Both the position numbers and the translations under genes were made by a program. From the IMG/VR virus record IMGVR_UViG_3300047470_000343, positions 29,786 through 93,785 of that record: 64,000 nucleotides of DNA. The stretch is one strand, 5' to 3'. A model generated the notes under the pieces. It was not told the DNA's origin, ran no database searches, and saw only the letters and a list, made by a program, of their open reading frames with translations. Positions 1 to 7,800 of this stretch are shown in pieces. The stretch is from a virus. Position 1 is the stretch's first letter; every line of letters begins with the position of its first letter.

Positions 1-339
1 GTCACGGTCGCGGCCGAGTCGGTGAAGCCGCGTCGAGTGGTGATCCGGGACGTGAGCGTGGACGAGTTCCCCGGCCTGGGTGACGACGAGAAGGAAGCTG
101 CGCTGTACGCGATCTACCGGCAGGCCCGGGATGAGAGCGCGTACGAGGACTGGGCAGATGACCCGCGCTTCAAGCAGGGTGGCGATCTGAACGGTTCCCA
201 GCTCGGTGTCCGGCTCGGGCGTACGCCCGCGGCGGGCCGTACCAACGTGAAGCCCAAGTTCGAGCGTTGGTACAAGGAGGAGTTGGAGAGGCGGCAGCAG
301 GAGGCCGGCGTCGAGGAGAAGGAGCTCGTGTCGGCCTGA
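1..339 (+). CDS. Hypothetical protein, 5'-truncated by window edge
   Basis: The reading frame is open from the first base, and the first possible start (GTG at 22) has no Shine-Dalgarno sequence in front of it, so this is probably the C-terminal end of a longer protein. The visible part is hydrophilic and charged. It has a helical stretch (residues about 16-35 from GTG), a Gly/Arg segment LGVRLGRTPAAGRTNVKP that could be part of a small helix-turn-helix or winged-helix unit, and an acidic/basic helical tail. A strong intrinsic terminator follows 19 bases after the stop. I do not recognise the family; a plasmid transfer or regulatory protein tail is possible but unproven. Confidence 0.55.
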   Translation, partial: VTVAAESVKPRRVVIRDVSVDEFPGLGDDEKEAALYAIYRQARDESAYEDWADDPRFKQGGDLNGSQLGVRLGRTPAAGRTNVKPKFERWYKEELERRQQEAGVEEKELVSA

Positions 340-357
340 CTCTCTCAGTACCAAGTC

Positions 358-397
358 GCGGCGGGCGCCCGGGAGTCACCGGGCGCCCGCCGCTTTT
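358..397 (+). terminator. Intrinsic terminator
   Basis: A perfect 15-bp GC stem (358-372 pairing with 379-393) with a 6-base loop is followed directly by TTTT. It ends the upstream plus-strand gene and insulates the ERF gene. Confidence 0.85.
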
Positions 398-421
398 GTG
401 TGCCCACACCCCTCCCCCTCG

Positions 422-446
422 TGACTGTCCACATGTAAACTGTAAT
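422..446 (+). promoter_or_regulatory. AT-rich promoter candidate for the ERF gene
   Basis: This is a short AT-rich island in otherwise very GC-rich DNA, with TGTAAACTGTAAT-like -10 possibilities (TAAACT at 436-441, TGTAAT at 441-446). No good -35 is visible. It lies about 105 bases before the ERF start and just after a strong terminator, so a promoter is expected here. Confidence 0.3.
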
Positions 447-550
447 CCAGCGCAATGGCGGGGACGTAAGCCCAACCAGCCGCGCAACATGCCCCGGCAC
501 GAGCGAGCCGGGGCGCCACGCTCCGCAGGACAACAGGAGGACGGTCGACC

Positions 551-2110
551 ATGACCGCAGGCACCGCCGAGAAGGCCCCCGACGAGACCGCCCCCGAGCC
601 CGCCGAACAGTGGCCCCCCACCCGGCATCTCACCGTCGACGAGGCCATGGTGGCTGTCATGCGCGAGATCGGCGGCGTCGGCAAGAATGGGTGGAACAAG
701 GCCCACGAGTACCACTTTCGCGCCCAAGAGGACATCGTGGCTGCCGTCCGCGTGCCGATGGCCAAGTACGGGCTGCGGATGCTTCCCCGCGTCATTGAGC
801 AGCAGCATTTTCTGCGCGGCCGGTCCAACGTCGCCATCCTGACGATGGAGTACGTCGTGCGCGGCCCGGGTGGCGACGTGATGGAGCCGTCCATCATCGT
901 CGTCGGCGAGGGCGCGGACGTCTCCGACAAGGCGTCGAACAAGGCGATGACGGCGGCCAAGAAGTACGCGCTCGTCCAGGCCTTCGAGATCGCCAGCGAG
1001 AACGTTGCCGACGGAGACCGCGAAAGCCCGGAAAGCCTGGCCACGCCGCTCGACCCGTACGTCGAGGAACTCATGAAGCGGAGCGTCTGGTGCGACCGCG
1101 GTGCGCTCGGTGTTCTCCGTCAGCGCGCCATGGAGAACGGGCACGCCCACCTGGTGATGCAGGACGGATCGGGTAGGACGCTGCTCCAGACCATCGAGGC
1201 CCGCGGCGACGAACTCCTCGCGCAGCAGCGGGACGCCGAGCAGAAGCAGCGCGCAGCAGGAGAAGCGGCCTCCGGCGATCAGCCGCGGGCCGATCAGCCG
1301 GAGTACCACCGGTCGTCGCCTGACGGCGATGTCTGGGACCGGCCGCCGGCCAACTCGCCGAAGCGCCCGCAGCCCGCGCCCGCGCCGGAGCAGAACCTGC
1401 CCGACCCGCAGGAGATCGAGGGGCGTCTCGCCGACGCCGTGAAGGACCCGGCGACCGCGGTGAAGGCGCTGAACGACATCCGCAAGCACTACACGCCCGC
1501 CGTACTCAAGATGGTCCAGGTCCCGACGCAATGGGGGCAGGTGGACGGGAACTCGGCGATCACGTTCGCGCTGAGGGAGGTCGCACAGCAGGGCGCTCGA
1601 CCGGCCCCGGCCGCCCGCCCCGCGGTCGAGGCGCCCCCGCGGGCCCCGGAGCCCGAGCCGGAGCCGGAGGAGGCGCCCCAGGCCCCCGAGCGGCCGGAGG
1701 CCGTGCAGCCGGAGCCGGAGGCCGCGGCGGCGGCCGAGAAGGAGCCGGAGAAGCCGACGTGGCCGCCAGTGCGGGAGTTTGCCCCGGCGCCTGACGGCCA
1801 GAGCAAGACGGAGCGGGCCCGCTGGCTGCTCGATCGGGAAGCCGAGTTCCAGGCGCAGGTGCTCGGGATGCTCACGCTGGAGTACGTCGCGGATCTCCTC
1901 CCGGCCGGAGCGACCGGCATCGAGGACATCCCCGGCAACGTGAAGCTCCAGAACCTCATTGTCGAGAACCGTCCGCGGGTGGTCGCCGCTCTGATCGGAG
2001 CGGGGATGAAGCGGCAGGCCGAGGAGTACGCCGCCTTGGGTGAGCGAGCACCGGCGCGGAACATCGAAGCCATCATCAGGAGCGCGCTCTCGTTGCAGTC
2101 GAGTCTCTGA
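551..2110 (+). CDS. ERF-family single-strand DNA annealing protein
   Basis: This is probably a recombination mediator that anneals complementary single strands, used by phages for recombination-dependent replication. The ERF core spans about residues 28-165, with the family pattern YHFRAQEDIVAAVRVPMAKYGL (residues 54-75, shown in part) and GADVSDKASNKAMTAAKKYA (121-140), in which a Gly/Asp segment precedes a basic helix. Residues about 225-410 are a Pro/Glu/Ala-rich disordered linker, and the last 110 residues form a second helical domain. At 519 aa it is longer than classical P22 Erf (about 200 aa) because of the linker and tail. The ATG start follows AGGAGG with 10-base spacing. A stem-loop overlaps its stop codon. 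Confidence 0.85.
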   Translation: MTAGTAEKAPDETAPEPAEQWPPTRHLTVDEAMVAVMREIGGVGKNGWNKAHEYHFRAQEDIVAAVRVPMAKYGLRMLPRVIEQQHFLRGRSNVAILTMEYVVRGPGGDVMEPSIIVVGEGADVSDKASNKAMTAAKKYALVQAFEIASENVADGDRESPESLATPLDPYVEELMKRSVWCDRGALGVLRQRAMENGHAHLVMQDGSGRTLLQTIEARGDELLAQQRDAEQKQRAAGEAASGDQPRADQPEYHRSSPDGDVWDRPPANSPKRPQPAPAPEQNLPDPQEIEGRLADAVKDPATAVKALNDIRKHYTPAVLKMVQVPTQWGQVDGNSAITFALREVAQQGARPAPAARPAVEAPPRAPEPEPEPEEAPQAPERPEAVQPEPEAAAAAEKEPEKPTWPPVREFAPAPDGQSKTERARWLLDREAEFQAQVLGMLTLEYVADLLPAGATGIEDIPGNVKLQNLIVENRPRVVAALIGAGMKRQAEEYAALGERAPARNIEAIIRSALSLQSSL

Positions 2111-2201
2111 CGTGGCGTGACGTGTCCAGGGGTGCGGCCCTTCCGGCGGCCCCTGGACGCTTGATCCGCTCTTCGGCTTCGCGTCACGTCACGTCACGTC
2201 A
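2108..2201. repeat. Nested inverted repeat, probable terminator structure
   Basis: Outer arms TGACGTGGCGTGACGTG (2108-2124) and CACGTCACGTCACGTCA (2185-2201) pair with one mismatch. Inside them a second stem, GTCCAGGGG (2124-2132) with CCCCTGGAC (2150-2158), sits at the end of the ERF gene and includes its stop codon. The right arm is four tandem CGTCA units. There is no T-run, so it could terminate transcription as a cruciform or RNA stem, or be a protein-binding site. Confidence 0.6.
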
Positions 2202-2210
2202 TTGAGAGGG

Positions 2211-2809
2211 GGGTTCGCCCGGCGCACCCCTCCGGCAGGGTTCGCCCTCTCGGGGTTCGCCTTCGAGGGGTTCGCCCCCGGGGTTCGCCCCCGGGGTTCG
2301 CCTTGCAGGGTTCGCCTTGGGGTTCGCCTTCGAGGGGTTCGCCTTCAAGGGTTCGCCCTGGGGGTTCGCCTTGCGTGCGCCCCGGGGGTTCGCCTTCCCA
2401 GGGTTCGCCTTCCGGGGTGCGCCCCTGCTCTCTCGCGCCAGGGCGAAACCGTACGCCGCCGCCGGCCGCCGGGCTGTGCCCCCGGGGAACACCCCGCGCG
2501 CTCGCCCCGCACCCGCAGGCGCACCTCATTTGACCTGCGCAGACAAGGCGAACCCTCCGGCCCGCCGCGTCAAAGGTGAACCCGAACCCGAACCCTCGAA
2601 AGGCGAACCCGTTCGCCGAACCCTCCCGGGGCGCACCCCACGCCGAAGGCGAACCCGAACCCCGCCGCGAAAGGCGAACCCGTGCGCCTTTCGCGGGCGG
2701 GGGGTTCGCCCTGCCGGAAGGCGAACCCCCCGCCGAGGGTTCGCCTTCCGGCGCCCACACGAAAGGCGCACCCCCGAGGGGATGCGCCTTTGGAGTCGCA
2801 GGGTTCGCC
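2211..2809. repeat. Array of 9-bp GGGTTCGCC repeats in both orientations
   Basis: This fills the gap between the convergent ERF and 190-aa genes. GGGTTCGCC occurs 13 times on the plus strand between 2211 and 2409, at 12-15 base spacing apart from two wider gaps. It occurs again at 2702, 2738 and 2801. The reverse complement GGCGAACCC occurs at 2547, 2602, 2648, 2673 and 2720, with one-base variants at 2575 and 2615. GGGTGCGCC and GGCGCACCC variants are also present. The spacer 2424-2546 is repeat-free. The two opposed clusters could fold into a long stem. Reading frames through it give only Lys-Ala-Asn-Pro or Gly-Phe-Ala-Phe type repeats, so I treat it as noncoding. Confidence 0.85.
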
Positions 2810-3381
2810 TACTTCGAGCGTCTCGTCTTCCGGCGCTCGCGCGCTTCGGCCGCCGTCCGTTCCTTGTCCGCGGCCCGCTCCTCCGCGAGGAGTTCGAGGA
2901 ACCGCTCGGGGTACTCGTCGGCGAGCCGGCGCCGGGCCCGGCTGCGCGGAGACGGGTCCGGCAGGAAGTAGCCGTTGCGGGCGGCCTCACCGGCGAGGAC
3001 CGCGTGAAGGAACTGGTCTTCCTTCTCCGCCCGGGACCGCACGGTCCCGATCCTCTTGAGGTACGCGCCGCGGCTCTCCCCCTCGGGGATGCCCAGATAC
3101 TTGTCGGGCTCTCGCACGATGCCCGGGATCGCCCGGCGGGCTTTGCGCGCCAACTGCGGCGAGCGGATCGCGCGCGCCTGGAGCTCGTAGTCCTCGCCGC
3201 GCGAGGCGTCGGGCCTCGCCCCGGCCTGAATGAACACCGCGACGGCCTCGGCGAACTCCTCGCCGCTCATCGACCGGTACAGCTCGATCTGCTCGGCAAC
3301 AGCAGCGGGATCCGGCTCTGGCCGCCGGGGGCGCTCTCGCCCCTCGCTCGCAGGACCGGAGATCTGTTGCGATGCCGCCAT
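2809..3381 (-). CDS. Hypothetical charged phage protein
   Basis: This 190-aa protein is not recognised. The ATG at 3381 is preferred over an upstream in-frame start at 3405 because AGGAGG lies 10 bases before it. The N-terminus is Pro/Glu-rich. Residues about 35-150 look like a compact helical domain with motifs RSMSGEEFAEAVAVFIQAGA and DKYLGIPEGESRGAYLKRIG. The last 45 residues are strongly basic and helical. It is the last gene of the leftward structural operon and is followed by the repeat array. A role after tail assembly (lysis or lysogeny accessory) is a positional guess only. Confidence 0.6.
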   Translation of the reverse strand: MAASQQISGPASEGRERPRRPEPDPAAVAEQIELYRSMSGEEFAEAVAVFIQAGARPDASRGEDYELQARAIRSPQLARKARRAIPGIVREPDKYLGIPEGESRGAYLKRIGTVRSRAEKEDQFLHAVLAGEAARNGYFLPDPSPRSRARRRLADEYPERFLELLAEERAADKERTAAEARERRKTRRSK

Positions 3382-3471
3382 ACGGGCTGGCCCTCCTGGA
3401 GTCACTCACGGCCGGCCGCGCCGACGGGGCTTGTACAGGACGAGGTGACCGCGCCTCCCGTGTGCCGGATC

Positions 3472-3555
3472 GTCCCGGGAGCGACCAGTCCCCGGCCCCT
3501 GGGCCCTCGCGGGCGCAGTGGGCTCGACGCTCTTTCCCGCAGCCGCTCCCGGGAC
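3472..3555. repeat. 12-bp inverted repeat in a 280-bp gap
   Basis: GTCCCGGGAGCG (3472-3483) and CGCTCCCGGGAC (3544-3555) are perfect inverted copies 60 bases apart, with further partial GC complementarity between them. The gap 3382-3663 otherwise holds no convincing gene. It may be a transcription terminator or leader structure before the 190-aa gene. Confidence 0.45.
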
Positions 3556-3663
3556 CACCAGGGGGCCCGGAGCTGCGGAACGCTGTCTTCGACGGTTAGG
3601 CGGCGGCCACCTCTTCCAGCGGATGATACCCGCGCGTACAGTGACCGCCGCACGGGTGAGTCA

Positions 3664-3981
3664 CTATCCGGACGTATCCGACGCCGAGGAAGTCATGGCC
3701 TCCACGATGGGTGCGATCATGCTCGGCTTCCACACCAGGTCGTACGTGGTCTGCGAAGCCGCGAGGACGGCCAGGACCGTACCGACGGCCGGGATGTGCT
3801 TGAACTGATCCAGGCCGCCCGTCGCCGCGAGGGTCGCGAGGCTGCCCAGCAGCGACGCGAGGACAGCCACGGTCCGCTTGGTGTTCGCGGACCACTTCGG
3901 CTTCTGGATGATGGCGGTCAGGGGCGGGAGGAGCGCGCCTACCGCGGACCCGGTGACGATGGAATCGAGAGTGCTGCTCAT
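3664..3981 (-). CDS. Small three-helix membrane protein, putative holin
   Basis: The ATG at 3981 (MSSTLDSIVTG) is preceded by GGGAAGG; an upstream in-frame start adds 11 unlikely residues. The 105-aa protein has three likely membrane segments (about 8-25, 37-54 and 63-80) separated by short polar loops with a Lys-rich turn (QKPKWSANTKR), which is the topology of a class I-like holin. It sits at the end of the tail module next to another small membrane protein with a coiled coil, where actinophages keep lysis genes. No endolysin is adjacent, so the holin label rests on size, topology and position. Confidence 0.55.
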   Translation of the reverse strand: MSSTLDSIVTGSAVGALLPPLTAIIQKPKWSANTKRTVAVLASLLGSLATLAATGGLDQFKHIPAVGTVLAVLAASQTTYDLVWKPSMIAPIVEAMTSSASDTSG

Positions 3982-4038
3982 GAGGCCTTCCCTTGGCTGG
4001 ATGGAGTGAGGCACCCCGGACCATGCCCGCAGGCCGGC

Positions 4039-4053
4039 GCTTGCGTCCCGGGC
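4039..4053 (-). promoter_or_regulatory. Intergenic box, copy 1
   Basis: GCTTGCGTCCCGGGC on the plus strand. It lies just after the stop of the coiled-coil membrane protein gene and 58 bases before the putative holin start. It is one of 16 like-oriented copies. Confidence 0.65.
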
Positions 4054-4057
4054 CGCG

Positions 4058-4459
4058 TCAGTCGTCCGCCAGGTCCCCAGCGATCTCCGCGGGCGGCTCC
4101 GGCGCCGGAGCGTCGGTCAGGTTCGCGATCATCCGGCGAAGGCGGTGGATGTGCTCGACCGCGGCCGCCTTCCAGCGACGCCACTGCCGCTGTTCCTCCT
4201 CCAGGCGCTCGACGCGGGACTCCAGCGTCGTCACCCGCTCCAGCGTCGCCGCGTTCGTCTCACGCTGCTGCTCCAGGAGCTGGGTGAACCCGTTCGTCAC
4301 CGTCTGCACCGCGTTCACGTAGGTGCTGGCCTCGGCCGTGTGTGCGTCCGTGTCGGTCTTGTGCCTGTTCTGGCGGTACACCAGCCAAGCGCCGCCCAGC
4401 ACGCCGAGCATGCCGAACACGGGCGTCAGGATGGGCGCCAGGGGGATAAGCCAGGCCAT
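4058..4459 (-). CDS. Membrane-anchored coiled-coil protein (lysis/holin partner?)
   Basis: The 133-aa protein has one N-terminal membrane helix (about residues 3-27, rich in Leu, Val and Gly). A long charged coiled coil (about 60-115) follows, including LEQQRETNAATLERVTTLES, and then an acidic Pro-rich tail. This plan, a membrane anchor plus an external coiled coil beside a holin-like gene, is common in actinophages (DUF2746-type and spanin/holin-accessory proteins). It probably sits in the inner membrane and supports lysis, but the sequence alone cannot separate that from a tail-assembly accessory role. Confidence 0.6.
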   Translation of the reverse strand: MAWLIPLAPILTPVFGMLGVLGGAWLVYRQNRHKTDTDAHTAEASTYVNAVQTVTNGFTQLLEQQRETNAATLERVTTLESRVERLEEEQRQWRRWKAAAVEHIHRLRRMIANLTDAPAPEPPAEIAGDLADD

Positions 4460-4552
4460 GGCGCCTCCTCGGTCGATGGTCGGTCAGGGTGCGCGGGGGC
4501 CGGGGCCGAAGCCCGCGGCCCCCCGCAGCCTGCACGCTGCACGACCGCGCCC

Positions 4553-4567
4553 GTTTACGTCCCGGGC
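4553..4567 (-). promoter_or_regulatory. Intergenic box, copy 2
   Basis: GTTTACGTCCCGGGC on the plus strand. It lies directly after the stop of the 71-aa gene and 94 bases before the next start. Confidence 0.65.
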
Positions 4568-4572
4568 GGCCG

Positions 4573-4788
4573 TCAGGGCGTCAGCGTCTCGGCCGGCACG
4601 ATGTCCGCGACGAGGACTCCGCACTGCCCGCAGACCGCACGCCAGATCGGCTCAGTGGCGTTGGGGTACATCGGCACGAGGTACGTGACCCCGTTCTCCT
4701 GACAGTCCTCCTTGATGTTCTTCTCCTCGTCGGCCACGGTGCGGCAAGTGACCGCCATACGCACCGATGTGGGCTCCTCGTCGGCCAT
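4573..4788 (-). CDS. Small cysteine-containing hypothetical protein
   Basis: A 71-aa acidic protein with four Cys: one near residue 15, one at about 29, and a CGQC pair near residues 53-56. This spacing could bind a metal or form disulfides. It sits between the tail fibre and the membrane proteins, with intergenic boxes on both sides. I do not recognise the family. A structural tail accessory or a small zinc-ribbon protein are both possible. Confidence 0.6.
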   Translation of the reverse strand: MADEEPTSVRMAVTCRTVADEEKNIKEDCQENGVTYLVPMYPNATEPIWRAVCGQCGVLVADIVPAETLTP

Positions 4789-4862
4789 TGGCCCTCCGTC
4801 TCTCGTCTCCGGGCCGCCGGGGAGAAGTCCCCGGGGCGGCTGGAGAGTGGAGGGACGGAGGG

Positions 4863-4877
4863 CCTAGCGTCCCGGGG
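4863..4877 (-). promoter_or_regulatory. Intergenic box, copy 3
   Basis: CCTAGCGTCCCGGGG on the plus strand, just after the tail-fibre stop. The gap to the next gene also forms a stem between GGCCCTCCGTC (4791-4801 region) and GACGGAGGGCC (4854-4864). Confidence 0.65.
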
Positions 4878-4881
4878 CCGG

Positions 4882-7800
4882 TCAGCTCGCCATACCGATG
4901 TAGTCGATGCTGGTCGCTGTGGTGTTCGTGCGGGTCAGCCAGATCGTCACCGAGGACGTGCTGACGTCCGAGCAGCCGACTCCGAGAACTGAGGTACCTG
5001 GCACCTGCGTTGACGCGGTGGCCACGAACCGCGGGCTGCTGCCGTTGATGTTCAGGCCAGTGACCGTCAACGAGGTCGGGACGTTGGCCGCAGACGGCGT
5101 GATGCTCACCCGGCCGGTCACGATGCTGCTCGCGTGGAAGGTGCCGACGACGTAGGTGTCGGGAGCGGTGATGGTGGCCTGGATCTTGGTCATCGAAATG
5201 CGGGGCGTGTCCGGGACGATTGCCCCGAAGGGGGTCACTATGCGTGCCCGTTCGGTGACCCATGTGTCCTTGCCCATGTACGTGCGCCACCGGTACGTGT
5301 TGCTATCCGCCGTGTCGACGAAATCGCCGCTGTATGTGTAGAGGCTTGCGGCGTCACCGCTGCCGTTCACCTGCAAGTACGCCTCGTTCGTCCCGTCGTC
5401 GGACGTGAGGTAGATACGGGGCGACGGAGTCGATGCGAACAGCGGGAGGTAGTCCGGCTGAATGACGATCTTCTGCGTGGCTGTTGCGCCGCCGTACGCG
5501 GAGAACTTTGAGGCGTCGAGGACGATGCGAGACCCGGTGGCAGCGGTCTGCACGATGGCGCCGGTGATCGTCTTGCCGTTGATCGCGGCCGCGTCCAGCT
5601 TGTTCGCCGTGATCGCGCCGTCCGCGATCAGGACATCGGACATGACGGGCTGGATCGAGGCGTTGTCGAAGGAGACCGTTCCAGCGGTCGCATCGTAGGA
5701 CGCGAGGCGGAACTCCGCGGTGACCGTGCCCACCGGCGCGGTGACCGTGCCCGCGAGGTTCGTCCACGAGCCCTTCGTGGGGGTCGTGTTCGTGACGAAC
5801 CCGAACGTCACACCGCCCGCCGAGTCGATCCACCGGGCGTAGAAGCGGACCGACGTCCCGTTCCAGTCCGTCGACGGGTTCACATCGGTCGCGATCCTGA
5901 ACGCCTGCCCCGGCAGGACAGGGAACGTCGCCACGGTCAGAGTGCGGATGACCGCGGTCGCGTTGACCGCGTTGACCTGGGCGCTCTTCAAGGAACCGTT
6001 GCCGGTGTTGGCGATCGACCAGAACGACTGTCCGGCGACCAGAGCCGCGCCGCCCGCGCCCTCGAAACTGGGGTCCGGCAGCATGTTCGAGCCGCCGGTG
6101 ATCGCGAGCCGGTCCGCGGTGATCGCCCCGGCCTTGATGTGCGTGGCGTCGATGGAGCCCGCCGAGATGGCCGTAGCCGTCACAGCTCCAGCCGAGATGG
6201 CCGTCGCTGTCACCGAGTTCGCCGCGAGCTGCGCGGCCGTCACCGACAGCGCGCCGAGCTGCGCCGTCGTGATCGAGCTGCCGACGATCCGGTCCGCGTT
6301 CAGGGTGCCGGCCGTGATGCGGTCGCCCTGGATCGAGCCCGCGACCATCTTCGGCGTCGTGATGGCGCCGTCCTGGATGTTCACGGTCTGCACGGCCCCG
6401 GTCTCGACGACCTCGATCGTGAACATCCCGATCTCGGCGGTGCCGTCGCCGCCGGTGTAGTTCGCATAGAACAGGGGCGAGATGTAGCGGGCGTTCGCGT
6501 GGAGCACGCTCGGCGCCGTCGGCGTGGGAGAGGCGACCTGGGTGCCGTTCACACCGGCGCCCGCGTAGCCCTTGAGGTAGCCGGTGAAGCGCTGCCAGCC
6601 GCCACCGGCCGTCAGGTTCTGCGCGGCCACGGCCACGTAGTGCTGGGAGGCGACGCTCGCAGCCCCGCTGACGTTGACGAGCGTCGTACCGTCGGCGGCG
6701 ACGCCCACAACGCCCGCATAGCAACGCTGGTTGGCGGTGTTACTGGACGCCACGGTCTGCCGGATGGTGAAGCTGATCCGGTACAGGACGTTCGGGTCGA
6801 AGGGGATCAGGATGTCGGGGCGCCAGCCGCCGCTGAAGCCCGCGACCGCGCGCATCACGTAGCCGCCGGACTGCGCGTCGGACACCTGGACCGACGTCAG
6901 GTTCCCTGGGGCCGTCGCGGTGGTGGTGCTGGTGCCGTTGACCTTCCACCGGGCAGCGTCCGCACCGGCGTCGTACATCTTCTGCACGATCGACGCGGCC
7001 GTGGTGACGCTGAGTTGGCTCGTCGTGATGGACCCGGCCACGATGCGGTCCGCGGCCACACTGCCGGCCGCCAGACGGTCTCCTTGGATGGTGCCCGCCG
7101 TCATGGCGGCCGTCGTGACCGCTCCGGCCGAGATCGACCCTGCCGTGACCGAGTTCGCCGCCATGGCCGTTGCCGTGACCGCGTTCGCGGAGATCTCTGT
7201 TGCGGTGACGGAGTTCGCGGCGAGCTCGCGCGCCGTGATGGCGTCTGCCGCGATCTTTCCCGCCGCCACGGCGTCTGTCGCCAGGGCTGCGGTCTGGATG
7301 GATCCTGCGGCGATCGAGGCCGCCGTGACTGAGTTCGCCGCGAGCTGCCCGGCTGTGATGGTGTTCGCTGCTATGTGCGAAGCCGTGATGACACCGGCCG
7401 CTATCTCGGCTGCGGTGACGGAGTTCGCCGCGAGTTCCCGCGCCGTGATGGCGTCGGCGGCCACCTTCCCGGCCGTCACGGCGTCTGTCGCCAGGGCCGC
7501 CGTGGTCACCGACCCGGCGAACAGTGCGGTTGCCGTGACTGCGCCCGCGGAGATCTCGGTCGCGGTGACCGAGTTCGCCGCAAGTTCCCGCGCCGTGATG
7601 GCGTCCGCGGCCACTTTCCCGGCCGCCACGGCGTCCGCCGCCAGGGCCGCCGTCTGCACGCTCCCGGCGGCAAGCTGAGTTGCCGTGACGGAGTTCGCCG
7701 CCAGTTGCCCGGCCGTGATGGTGCCAGCCGCAATGGCTGCCGCAGTGACCGACCCTGCGGACAGCTCTGCTGCCGTGACGGAGTTCGCCGCCAGTTCCCG

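Noticed and set aside
2211-2409. CRISPR array
   Set aside because: The repeat is only 9 bp with 3-6 bp spacers apart from two wider gaps, and there are no cas genes. This is a short tandem/iteron-like array.
2199-2760. Open frames through the 9-mer array giving Lys-Ala-Asn-Pro or Gly-Phe-Ala-Phe repeats
   Set aside because: Several frames and both strands are open at once and simply translate the repeat. No ribosome site, no folded segment.
3402-3653. 83-aa minus-strand frame in the gap before the holin-like gene
   Set aside because: Arg/Ser/Pro-rich, no Shine-Dalgarno site, and it overlaps an inverted repeat. No sign of a real protein.
2317-4287. Long plus-strand frame of 656 codons across the repeat and leftward genes
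   Set aside because: It runs antisense to three genes with good starts and has shadow-like Arg/Gly/Pro composition.
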